A stretch of 64,000 nt of DNA from Hymenobacter canadensis (GTDB lineage Bacteria > Bacteroidota > Bacteroidia > Cytophagales > Hymenobacteraceae). Location of the stretch: NCBI RefSeq assembly GCF_027359925.1, contig NZ_CP114767.1:248001-312000 (forward strand), read 5' to 3'. The position numbers and the translations under genes were made by a program. Shown one piece after another: positions 42,859 through 50,557 of the stretch; position 1 is the first letter of the stretch; every line of letters begins with the position of its first letter. The notes under the pieces were generated by a model. The model made no database searches, was not told where the DNA came from, and saw only the letters and a program-made list of their open reading frames with translations.

Positions 42859-44499
42859 TCAACCGGCCGCCAGCACCTCCCCGGCGGCGCGCAGCCCTTG
42901 GTAGAAGCCTTCCTCGAAGATGGACATGCCGCTCAGGTCGGTATGGGCGAAAAAGAGCTTCTGCTGCCAGGGCTGGGCCGCCGCCGGCCGGGCCGCGCCC
43001 CACACGAAGCCGGGCGTGGGCGCCACCATGCCGTGGCCCCACACCCACACGTCGGCGCGCTGTACCAGCGGCGTGAGGCCGGGATGGGCGGTTTCCAGCT
43101 CGGCCAGCGCGCGGCGCACCCATTCGTCGTAGCTGGTTTGGTAGGCCTGGCGACGCGCCGCAATGGGGTCGAGGGCGGGCAGCGGCAGATACCAGGTGAG
43201 CACCAGCGGCTCGGCTCCGGGCTGGCGCAACTCCTGGTGGCGGGCACTCACGTAGCCTACTGAATCGGTGCCGTAGAGCACATTATCCCAGCTTAGCGGC
43301 TGGCCGGGGCCCTGCGGCAGCTCTGTCACGGTCAGGTTCACGACCACCCACGGCGCCCGGTGGCAGGGCAGGGCGCGGTGCGCGGCGGCGGGCAGCGTGG
43401 TCAGCAGCCGCTCAGTAATGAACAGCGGCGTGGCCATGATGACGCGGCGCGCCTGCACGCGGGTGCTGCGGTGCTGCACCACATCGTAGCAATCCACGGT
43501 CAGGCCCTCGGCGGTGTCGTGCAAAGCGTAGGCGACGGTGTTGGGCAGGATGGGGGAGGTGGCCTGGCGGCGTAACTGCTCGGCCAGGAAGCCGTTGCCC
43601 TCGGGCCAGGTCAGCACGTCGGCGGCGGTGGCGTTGTGGGCGCGGCCCTTGCGCGCCGCAAAGTAGTGCAGCCCCGCCCACGCCGATACCTGGGCCGTGG
43701 TGGCACCGTAGTCGTCCTGGCAGCTGTAGTTGAGGTACCAGCGCAGGTGTGGGCTGCTGAAGCCCTGCGCATCGAGGTAAGCGTCAAACGACTGCTCGTC
43801 GAGGCGGCGGAACTGCGGGTCGCGGGAACATTCCTGCACCGGAATCCGGAAGGCGTCGCGCCCATCCTGCCCCACAGCTTTGCGCAGCTCCTCAATCAGC
43901 TGGAAGAAGCGGGCAATCTGCTGCTTTTCCTCGGCCGGCACGCCCAGTTCCGGCACCAAGCCGTTTTGCCACTGCCCGCGCAGGTACAGGCGCTCTTCGG
44001 GGTCGTGGCAGAGGTGGTACTCGTTGTAAATGGGCAAACCGGAAGCCGGGTCGAGGCCGGTGATGACGCCGGCTTCCTGCAGAAACCCCAGCAGCGCGTG
44101 GTTGCGCGGGTCAGGCACGGGCAGGTAGTGGGCGCCCCAGGGGTAGGCGGCGCTGGCGTTGCGGCCGGCGCGGGAGTTGCCGCCGGGCGCCTCGTCCAGC
44201 TCCACCAGTAGCACCTGCTCGGAGCGCAGGCCCTGGCGCTGCAGCTCGCGCCGGGCCGCCAGGCCGGCAATGCCGCCGCCCACAATCAGCACTTCCACGG
44301 TCTGGGTGCGGGTAGGAGCGGGCAGGCGGGCGGGGTCGCGCAGCAGGTGGCCGGTGGCGTGATTGGCGCCGTGCAGGCTGCCCCGGATGTGGCTGCGCCC
44401 GGTGCCCGGCGCGCAGGAGTGCAGCCCCGCCAGCGGCGCCAGCAGCAGCCCCGCCCCACTCAGCGCGGCCCGTTGCAGAAAGTGTCGGCGGGAATGCAT
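42859..44499 (-). CDS. Tat-exported FAD-dependent amine-oxidase-like protein
   Basis: The product has 546 residues. The N-terminus SRRHFLQRAALSGAGLLLAPLAG matches the twin-arginine (S/T-R-R-x-F-L-K) signal, so the folded flavoprotein should be exported. Rossmann motif VEVLIVGGGIAGLAARR has its Gly cluster at 74-79; the C-terminus LSGMSIFEEGFYQGLRAAGEVL matches the second FAD contact of the amine oxidase/phytoene desaturase superfamily. The substrate is unknown; its place beside aminopropyltransferase and AdoMet decarboxylase genes suggests an amine. Its promoter region is a repeat island. Confidence 0.82.
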   Translation of the reverse strand: MHSRRHFLQRAALSGAGLLLAPLAGLHSCAPGTGRSHIRGSLHGANHATGHLLRDPARLPAPTRTQTVEVLIVGGGIAGLAARRELQRQGLRSEQVLLVELDEAPGGNSRAGRNASAAYPWGAHYLPVPDPRNHALLGFLQEAGVITGLDPASGLPIYNEYHLCHDPEERLYLRGQWQNGLVPELGVPAEEKQQIARFFQLIEELRKAVGQDGRDAFRIPVQECSRDPQFRRLDEQSFDAYLDAQGFSSPHLRWYLNYSCQDDYGATTAQVSAWAGLHYFAARKGRAHNATAADVLTWPEGNGFLAEQLRRQATSPILPNTVAYALHDTAEGLTVDCYDVVQHRSTRVQARRVIMATPLFITERLLTTLPAAAHRALPCHRAPWVVVNLTVTELPQGPGQPLSWDNVLYGTDSVGYVSARHQELRQPGAEPLVLTWYLPLPALDPIAARRQAYQTSYDEWVRRALAELETAHPGLTPLVQRADVWVWGHGMVAPTPGFVWGAARPAAAQPWQQKLFFAHTDLSGMSIFEEGFYQGLRAAGEVLAAG

Positions 44500-44762
44500 T
44501 TGTTTAGTGCTTAGTGCTTAGTAATTAGGGAGTAGAAACGGTGTAGAGACGCAATATTTTGCGTCTCGTCGTTGCTGAGGTTGGCCGTTTTGTGTCGTCG
44601 TTGCTGAGGTTGGCCGTTCTGTGTCGTCGTTGATGAAGTAGGCCGTTCTATGTCGTCGTTGCTGAGGTAGGTCGTTGTGTGCCGCTGTTCAACGACGAGA
44701 CTCCAACTATTGCGTCTCTACACCGTGCCTAAGCCCCAGACCCTATTCCCTAAGCCCTAAAC
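44500..44762. repeat. Repeat island with four 29-bp tandem units (family E)
   Basis: Four 29-bp direct repeats occupy 44568-44596, 44597-44625, 44626-44654 and 44655-44683 (GTCGTTGCTGAGGTTGGCCG followed by TTnTGTGTC). They are enclosed by an 18-bp perfect inverted repeat (CGGTGTAGAGACGCAATA at 44539-44556 with 44708-44725) and by looser outer arms of TTAGTGCTTAG type. It fills the gap between the speE-like and FAD genes. No gene is present. Confidence 0.9.
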
Positions 44763-46325
44763 TCAATGCGTGTACGGCCCCCAGTCTTCCTCGAAATAGC
44801 GGACCAGGGCTTGGTTGTTGAGCTGGTTGATGTCGGTGGGGACTTCGGCCATGTCGGGCGGGAAGTCCAGCATCTGGCGAATGGTGACGGGCGTGACGTA
44901 GCGCAGGCCGCGCGGCAGCGTACCGGCGTTGGGGCGCCAGTGGGCGTTTTCGCCGGCCAGCACGTAGCCCCATTCGCCAAACGAGGGCACGTAGCAATGG
45001 TAGGGCGTGGTGTGGAAGCCGGCTGCCTGCAGCGTGTGTGCGATGCACCAGAACGACTGCCGTGCCACATAAGGCGAGGTGCTTTGCACCACAATCTTGC
45101 CGCCCGGCGCCAGCAGCCGGTGCAACTCCTGGTAGAACGCCGCCGAATATAGCTTGCCGATGGAGTAGTTGGCCGGGTCCGGGAAGTCGATGATCAGGCA
45201 GTCGTAGCGGGTGGTATCCTGGCGCACCCACTGGTAGGCGTCGCCGTTGATGACCTCCACTCTGGGCGAAAAAAAGGCGCGCTTGTTCAGGGCCGTCAGC
45301 AGCGCATTCTGCCGGAAGAGCTGGGTCATGCCCGCGTCCAGGTCCACGAGGCGGATTTGCAGCTGCGGGTACTTGAGCAGCTCCCGCACCGCCAGGCCGT
45401 CGCCGCCGCCCAGCACCAGCACGCGGCGCGCTTTGGGCAGCGCCTGCATGGCGGGGTGCACCAGGGCCTCGTGGTAGCGGTACTCATCCTGGGAGCTGAA
45501 CTGCAGGTTGCCGTTGAGGAACAGGCGCAGCTCGCGCTGGTTTTTGGTGAGTACGATGCGCTGGTATTGCGTGCTTTTGGCGTAAATCACCTGATCCTGA
45601 AAGGCAAGGGTTTCGGTGTAGCGCTGGATGCGGCCGGCGTAGGCAAACGTGACGGCCAGCGCCAGCAGCGCCACGCCCATCAAACCGGCGAAGCCGCGGC
45701 GGTAGGGGCGGGTTTCGGGGAAGCGGTACAGTGCCAAGGCCGCCACCACCACGTTCAGGGTGCCAAACAGCAGCGAAGTCCGCATCAGCCCCAACTGCGG
45801 CACCAGCACCAGCGGAAAAATCAGGGACGCCAGCAGCGCCCCGATATAGTCGACGGTGAACACGCGCGACACCAAGTCCTTGAACTCGTAGCGGTTTTCC
45901 AGAATCCGCATCAACAGCGGAATTTCCAGCCCCACCAGAATGCCCGTGAGGCCCACCAGCGCGTACAGAATCAGCCGGAACGAGGCCACGTACTCGAACA
46001 GCACGAACAGCAGCGGCGCCGAGAAGCCGCCCACCAGCCCCACCAGAATCTCCAGCCGGATAAACCACTTCAGCAGCGGCCCGCCCAGGTACCGCGACAG
46101 CCACGAGCCCACGCCCATCGAAAACAGGTAGGCCCCGATGATGGTGGAAAACTGCGTGACCGAGTCGCCGAGCAGGTAGGAGGCCAGCGTGCCCGCAATC
46201 AGCTCGTAAATCAGCCCGCAGGTGGCAATGACGAACACCGAGCCCAGCAGCAGCACCGACTGCGCCTCCTGCCGCGCCGTGCCGCGCCGCACCGGCCCGG
46301 GTGCTTCGGCGGTGGCGTTACCCAT
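44763..46325 (-). CDS. Membrane-embedded spermidine synthase-like aminopropyltransferase
   Basis: The product has 520 residues. Residues 25-230 form about seven transmembrane helices with the PNT-like signature CGLIYELIAGTLASYLLGDSVTQ; the soluble domain after 235 is a SpeE-type methyltransferase fold with LNGNLQFSSQDEYRYHE (270-286), nucleotide-binding GGGDG (306-310) and DFPDP (380-384), where classical enzymes carry the amine-binding D-x-S-DP. It should transfer an aminopropyl group from decarboxylated AdoMet to an unknown acceptor at the membrane face. The start overlaps the end of DUF350 by 8 bp, so the two are translationally coupled. Confidence 0.9.
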   Translation of the reverse strand: MGNATAEAPGPVRRGTARQEAQSVLLLGSVFVIATCGLIYELIAGTLASYLLGDSVTQFSTIIGAYLFSMGVGSWLSRYLGGPLLKWFIRLEILVGLVGGFSAPLLFVLFEYVASFRLILYALVGLTGILVGLEIPLLMRILENRYEFKDLVSRVFTVDYIGALLASLIFPLVLVPQLGLMRTSLLFGTLNVVVAALALYRFPETRPYRRGFAGLMGVALLALAVTFAYAGRIQRYTETLAFQDQVIYAKSTQYQRIVLTKNQRELRLFLNGNLQFSSQDEYRYHEALVHPAMQALPKARRVLVLGGGDGLAVRELLKYPQLQIRLVDLDAGMTQLFRQNALLTALNKRAFFSPRVEVINGDAYQWVRQDTTRYDCLIIDFPDPANYSIGKLYSAAFYQELHRLLAPGGKIVVQSTSPYVARQSFWCIAHTLQAAGFHTTPYHCYVPSFGEWGYVLAGENAHWRPNAGTLPRGLRYVTPVTIRQMLDFPPDMAEVPTDINQLNNQALVRYFEEDWGPYTH

Positions 46326-46533
46326 GAATGGCCGAGCTGATAATCAATGCCACGGCAATCATAAACGCCGCGCCCAGAATGGCCAGGGCCGTGTTGTGCT
46401 CCTCCACAATCTCCTTCCAGAGCATGCGGGGCGAGAGTTTTTCGATGACAACGAACGACAGCACCAGAATCAGAATGCCCAGCACCGAATACACGACGGA
46501 GGCAATGATGAGCTTGAAGTTGAGGTATTCCAT
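46318..46533 (-). CDS. DUF350 family membrane protein
   Basis: The product has 71 residues from ATG 46533. Two membrane helices: IIASVVYSVLGILILVLSFVVI and NTALAILGAAFMIAVALIISSAI, joined by a short loop with EIVEEHN. This is the single-unit form of DUF350 (YjfL-like), a small membrane protein repeatedly found with polyamine and envelope-stress genes. Its role is unproven. The stop overlaps the start of the aminopropyltransferase by 8 bp. Confidence 0.88.
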   Translation of the reverse strand: MEYLNFKLIIASVVYSVLGILILVLSFVVIEKLSPRMLWKEIVEEHNTALAILGAAFMIAVALIISSAIHG

Positions 46534-46575
46534 AGGGAGGTGATGGAGTGATGAGGTGATGGAGAGAGATGAACC

Positions 46576-46681
46576 GTCATGCTGAGCTTGTCGAAGCATC
46601 TCTACCGCTTCATTGCAATGCCAGTTAATTGGCCAGAGGTAGAGATGCTTCGACTTCGCCTCCGGCTGCGCTCAGCATGAC
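46576..46681. repeat. Family A inverted repeat with an insert in one arm
   Basis: The left arm is 46576-46606 (GTCATGCTGAGCTTGTCGA, AGCATCTCTACC). The right arm matches at 46638-46653 and 46671-46681 but has 17 extra bases (CTTCGCCTCCGGCTGCG) between. It separates the single-TM peptide gene from DUF350 inside the polyamine cluster. Confidence 0.8.
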
Positions 46682-46696
46682 TGTTCATACAGAGCA

Positions 46697-46879
46697 CTAC
46701 TTATGATAAAACCGGGCGTGGCCACCGCGGGAGCTGGTGGTGCGGCTGCCTTCGGGGTTTTCGTTGTCGTCGCCGAGCAGGCGCACGCCGTTGAGGCCGG
46801 CCCACAGAAACACGCCGTAAATCAGCAGCGCCACCACCGCGTAGTAGCGGATGGCCGACAGGGAGCGGAGAAAGTCCAT
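46697..46879 (-). CDS. Small single-TM protein of the polyamine cluster
   Basis: The product has 60 residues with one membrane helix (YYAVVALLIYGVFLWAGLNGV) and a charged cytoplasmic or periplasmic tail (DDNENPEGSRTTSSRGG). It lies 12 nt after the DUF4178 gene on the same strand, which supports it as real and co-expressed. No family is known to me. Confidence 0.65.
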   Translation of the reverse strand: MDFLRSLSAIRYYAVVALLIYGVFLWAGLNGVRLLGDDNENPEGSRTTSSRGGHARFYHK

Positions 46880-46891
46880 GACAGTTGTGCG

Positions 46892-48247
46892 TTAGGAGTT
46901 GTCGGTGGGGCCGTAGTCGCTGTTCTGCCAGCGGGTGGCGTCGTGGGAGTGGCGCCGCCAGTACTGCACGGCCGGATACAGCGCTAGCAGCAGCAGCGCC
47001 AGTATGCCGTTGGATTGCAGCGGCGTGTGCTGAGCGGCCGTGAGGCGCAGCGGCAGGTCCATGCCGTTTTCCGTGACGGGGTAGAGCGTGAGGTGGTAGC
47101 GGCCCGACGGGATGCCCGCCAGCGTGGCTTCCTGGTCGGTGTCGCCTTCGCGCCAGGTTTCGCCTTGCTCCACGCCGGTGTAGAACTCCAGGTTTTTGGT
47201 GAATTCGTAGCTCTGGCCGGTGCGCTCGTTTACCAGCGTCACGGGCACCTCCAGCCATTGGTTGTAGAGCGTCGTCGATTCCAGCTCGAACTGCAGCGCC
47301 GCCGGCCCCGTCACCTCAAACGGCTTCGACACCAGCACCGTGTTGCTGCCCGCGGCCATGGCCTCGGACGCCGCCGGGCTCACCTCGCCGCCCGGCGACG
47401 CCCGGCCCGTGGAAAACTCCTCGCGCAGCAGCTGTTTTTCGGGCTTGATGAACAGCAGGGCCAATTGCGTAAGTACTACCAGCAGCAGCATCAGCAAGCT
47501 AAAGGTGCGCAGCGTCGGCCAGGTAGTCTGGGCCGGGGCAGGTTGCACGGCGCCCACGCCGCTGCGGTACGGCAATGAGTAGCGCGGCACGCCGAAAGCC
47601 GTAGCTACTTCGTCGGGTTCCAGATGTTCGCCCTTGTACCACTTCGCCGGGCCTTTGCCAGGGTCTCTTTCGCGCACCAGCATGTGAGGCGGCGCAATGT
47701 ATTCAGTGATAGTGAGCTTCTGGTCGTCACGAAAGTCCCAGTCAAACTCGCCGGCCGCGTAGAGTATTCTCGGCTGATAGCTGTTGTAAATGTGGTAGTC
47801 TTCCTCAACTTCATCAATGTAGGCGCCGCGTCTGGTAGCGTGGCCGATGACGCGGTACTCGCGGCCGGCGGGTTCCAGCAGCAGCCAGTGGCCCTCGTAC
47901 ACGGCCAGCTGGCAATAGGCGCCCGTCTGCTCGTGACGCAGCATATACTCCTGCCACTGGTAGGAAGCCTGTTTTTCGCGGCGCAGCTGGAAGCTTAGCA
48001 CCCGGTAGGGCTGGCCCCGCAAGGTGCCCGCGGTGCCTATCGGCAGCACAACCGGCAGCGTGGATTCGCCCTGGAACTTGCCCAGAATCTGGGGTTTTTT
48101 GGTGAGGTCGTGCGTTTCAAAGTACGTGTGGCACTCCGGGCACACAAAAAAGGCACTGTTGAGCTGGTCGAAATACGGCACGCTGTGCTGGCAGCGCGGG
48201 CACGGCAGCTGGGCCGGCGCGGCAGGGGCGGTAGTGGTTTCGCTCAT
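46892..48247 (-). CDS. Zinc-ribbon DUF4178 membrane protein
   Basis: The product has 451 residues from ATG 48247, whose ATGA overlaps the speD-like stop by 4 bp. The N-terminal zinc ribbon has Cys16/Cys19 and Cys36/Cys39 (CPRC, CPEC). A DUF4178-type beta-rich domain follows (about 65-250), with EYMLRHEQTGAYCQLAVYEGHWLLLEP and KLTITEYIAPP. There are two membrane helices (TFSLLMLLLVVLTQLALLFI near 277 and a C-terminal one), with a long beta domain between them, probably outside. This family is often found beside SpeD, SpeE and DUF350 genes; its biochemical role is not established. Confidence 0.8.
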   Translation of the reverse strand: MSETTTAPAAPAQLPCPRCQHSVPYFDQLNSAFFVCPECHTYFETHDLTKKPQILGKFQGESTLPVVLPIGTAGTLRGQPYRVLSFQLRREKQASYQWQEYMLRHEQTGAYCQLAVYEGHWLLLEPAGREYRVIGHATRRGAYIDEVEEDYHIYNSYQPRILYAAGEFDWDFRDDQKLTITEYIAPPHMLVRERDPGKGPAKWYKGEHLEPDEVATAFGVPRYSLPYRSGVGAVQPAPAQTTWPTLRTFSLLMLLLVVLTQLALLFIKPEKQLLREEFSTGRASPGGEVSPAASEAMAAGSNTVLVSKPFEVTGPAALQFELESTTLYNQWLEVPVTLVNERTGQSYEFTKNLEFYTGVEQGETWREGDTDQEATLAGIPSGRYHLTLYPVTENGMDLPLRLTAAQHTPLQSNGILALLLLALYPAVQYWRRHSHDATRWQNSDYGPTDNS

Positions 48248-48597
48248 CGGCGCACTTCCGTTTTGGTGAGTTCGATGCCCTCGAAAAACGAGAGTGTGGC
48301 GGCGTACAGCTGCCGGGCGCGGTCGGCGTTGTCGCGCTGGTAGTTGCTCAGAAACACGTCGAAGGTGGCGCGGCCGTACTCGGGCCAAGTGTGGATGCTC
48401 AGGTGCGACTCGGTGAGGGCCAGCACGGCCGTAAACGAGCTGTTCGGGAACCGGTGGTAGGCGGCGCCCACCTCCTGCAAGCCCAGCGCCGCCACTTGCG
48501 CCTCGAAGAAGCGGCGGCAGGCGTCCATATCGGTGAGCGGGCCGGCGGCGGCCGCAAAGGTGGCCAGCACGTGCAGGCCCGGGGAATAGTCAGACAT
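48244..48597 (-). CDS. S-adenosylmethionine decarboxylase homologue (SpeD/SpeH class)
   Basis: A 117-residue pyruvoyl-enzyme precursor. ESH at 63-65 holds the self-processing Ser64, and IHT has His69; these align with Ser63 and His68 of the Thermotoga enzyme. Catalytic Cys83 of that enzyme aligns with Ser84 here (DVFLSN in place of DxFTCG). The start ATG at 48597 gives the normal length. Some SpeD homologues are known to decarboxylate arginine or ornithine instead, so the substrate is open. It begins the seven-gene minus-strand cluster and overlaps DUF4178 by 4 bp. Confidence 0.88.
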   Translation of the reverse strand: MSDYSPGLHVLATFAAAAGPLTDMDACRRFFEAQVAALGLQEVGAAYHRFPNSSFTAVLALTESHLSIHTWPEYGRATFDVFLSNYQRDNADRARQLYAATLSFFEGIELTKTEVRR

Positions 48598-48654
48598 AGA
48601 GCATAATGCGGCCAGGATGGCCGGGCGCCCCGCGTGGCGGCGGCCGGCTACGGG

Positions 48655-48686
48655 CAATATTACACAGTTGGCCCTGAACCGCCCAA
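48655..48686 (-). promoter_or_regulatory. Candidate promoter of the polyamine cluster
   Basis: On the minus strand TTG (48684-48686) is followed after 21 nt by TAATATTG (48655-48662), one mismatch from TAnnTTTG. It would give a leader of about 50 nt before the speD-like ATG. No better candidate is seen in the gap between this gene and the divergent aspartase gene. Confidence 0.35.
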
Positions 48687-48855
48687 GGCCCGCGCCGTAT
48701 TTGTGGGGTTTGCAGGCAGCGCTCAGCGGCGGCGTGCCGCGTGGTGGGCTGGTGCGCAAACCGGCTCTTCAGCGAGGCACGAGGCAGAAGCGGCGCGCTC
48801 CACTACCTTTCGGCCGTCAAACTCCTCCACCCATTTCCCCCATCCTTCCTTTCGT

Positions 48856-50265
48856 ATGCAGCAGACCTTCCGGCTTGAGCACGACTTCCTAGGCGAGCGT
48901 GAAATTCCCGCCACCGCCTACTACGGCATCCAGACGCTGCGGGCCCTCGAAAACTTCTACATCACGGGCATTCCGCTGAAGGTGGAGCCGCTGTTTGTGC
49001 AGGCGCTGGCCTTCGTGAAAAAAGCCGCCGCCCTCACCAACCGCGACCTGGGCGTGCTGCCCGCGCCCATCGCCGATGCCATTGCCCAGGCCTGCGACCG
49101 GGTGGCCACCGGCGAGTTCGACGGCGAGTTCCTGACCGACATGATTCAGGGCGGCGCCGGCACTTCCGTGAACATGAACGCCAACGAGGTGATTGCCAAC
49201 GTGGCGCTGGAAATCATGGGCCACGAGAAAGGCCAGTACGAGTTCTGCCACCCCAACAACCACGTCAATTGCTCCCAGAGCACCAACGACGCCTACCCCA
49301 CGGCCTTCCGCATTGCGCTGAGCAACAAGCTGGTGGGCTACAGCGCCGTGCTCGGGGAGCTGGCCGAAGCCTTTGCCGCCAAAGGCACCGAGTTTCGCGA
49401 CATCCTGAAAATGGGCCGCACCCAGCTCCAGGACGCCGTGCCGATGAGCATGGGCGACGAGTTCCGGGCCTTTGCCACCAACCTGCGCGAAGAGCTGCTG
49501 CGCATCGAGGACTCGCGCCGCCTGATTTCGGAAATCAACATGGGCGCCACCGCCATCGGCACCCGCGTGAATGCCCCGGAAGGCTACGCCGAGCTGGTAA
49601 CCGAGCACCTGCGCACCATCACCGGCCTCGACCTGAGCCTCGCTGGCGACCTGATTGAGGCCACCTACGACACCGGCGCCTACGTGCAGCTCTCGGGCGT
49701 GCTCAAGCGCACGGCGGTGAAGCTGAGCAAGATCTGCAACGATCTGCGCCTGCTGTCCTCGGGCCCGCGCTGCGGCATCAACGAAATCAACCTACCGGCG
49801 CTGCAGCCCGGTTCCAGCATCATGCCCGGCAAGGTGAACCCCGTGGTGCCCGAGGTGGTGAACCAGACGGCGTTCTACGTCATCGGCGCCGACCTCACGG
49901 TGACCATGGCCGCCGAAGCCGGCCAGCTGCAGCTCAACGTCATGGAGCCGGTTATCAGCTTTGCGCTGTTTACCAGCATCAGCTACATGACCAACGCCTG
50001 CCGCACCCTGCGCGAGAAATGCGTGGTGGGCATCACGGCCAACAAGGAGCACGCCGAAAGCCTCGTGCGCAACAGCATCGGCATCGTCACGCAACTCAAC
50101 CCCGTGCTGGGCTACGAGGCCTCCGCCGAAATTGCCAAGGAAGCCCTCAAAACCGGCAAATCCGTCTACGATATTGCCGTTACGGAACGCCAGCTGCTCA
50201 CCCAGCAGAAGTGGGACGAAATCTTCACCTTCGAAAACCTGATCCGGCCGGGCTTTATCCGCTAG
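48856..50265 (+). CDS. aspA: Aspartate ammonia-lyase
   Basis: It interconverts aspartate with fumarate and ammonia. The 469-residue length is normal. The fumarase/aspartase signature GSSIMPGKVNPVVPE is present, as are NVNCSQSTNDAYPTA-like HVNCSQSTNDAYPT and GRTQLQDAVPMSMG. The GSS loop carries the catalytic Ser. The start ATG at 48856 directly precedes the conserved LEHDFLGEREIPATAYYG. It is transcribed away from the polyamine cluster; TACCTTTC at 48804 is a near match to a -7 box. Confidence 0.93.
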   Translation: MQQTFRLEHDFLGEREIPATAYYGIQTLRALENFYITGIPLKVEPLFVQALAFVKKAAALTNRDLGVLPAPIADAIAQACDRVATGEFDGEFLTDMIQGGAGTSVNMNANEVIANVALEIMGHEKGQYEFCHPNNHVNCSQSTNDAYPTAFRIALSNKLVGYSAVLGELAEAFAAKGTEFRDILKMGRTQLQDAVPMSMGDEFRAFATNLREELLRIEDSRRLISEINMGATAIGTRVNAPEGYAELVTEHLRTITGLDLSLAGDLIEATYDTGAYVQLSGVLKRTAVKLSKICNDLRLLSSGPRCGINEINLPALQPGSSIMPGKVNPVVPEVVNQTAFYVIGADLTVTMAAEAGQLQLNVMEPVISFALFTSISYMTNACRTLREKCVVGITANKEHAESLVRNSIGIVTQLNPVLGYEASAEIAKEALKTGKSVYDIAVTERQLLTQQKWDEIFTFENLIRPGFIR

Positions 50266-50290
50266 CCCGGGTTGCCCGCAACAGCGTCAG

Positions 50291-50320
50291 TCCGGCGTTG
50301 TCCGGCGTTGCCCGGCGTTG
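50291..50320. repeat. Three 10-bp tandem repeats
   Basis: TCCGGCGTTG at 50291-50300 and 50301-50310, then CCCGGCGTTG at 50311-50320, just after aspA. GCAACAGC before and GTTGCTGT after can pair, so the tandem may lie in a hairpin loop ending the aspA transcript. Confidence 0.75.
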
Positions 50321-50357
50321 CTGTGCGGTGTGTCTGAAAAGTCGATTGAAGCTCCTT

Positions 50358-50501
50358 GAACGTCATGCTGAGCTTGTAGAAGCATCTCTACTGCTTCGTT
50401 GCAGCGCATTACCATCGTCAGCACGCGAGATTCCTCGCGCTGCTCGGAATGACGTATCAACGAAGCGGTAGAGATGCTTCGGCAGGCTCAGCATGACGTT
50501 C
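50358..50501. repeat. Composite family A repeat, one element nested in another
   Basis: Outer arms 50358-50401 and 50458-50501 belong to the ATGCT/AGCAT subtype with a few mismatches (GAACGTCATGCTGAGCTTG at one end). Between them, 50417-50455 is a single right arm of the GGAAT/ATTCC subtype seen at 21597-21645. This looks like insertion of, or recombination with, a second copy. galM begins 57 nt later. Confidence 0.85.
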
Positions 50502-50557
50502 TGGAGTTTCCAGATACAGGTTTATATGGTTTTTCCTTTCGCGCTTATTTGACTCTG

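Noticed and set aside
44568..44683. A CRISPR array
   Set aside because: The four 29-bp units are directly adjacent with no spacers between, and no cas gene is present; it is a simple tandem repeat.
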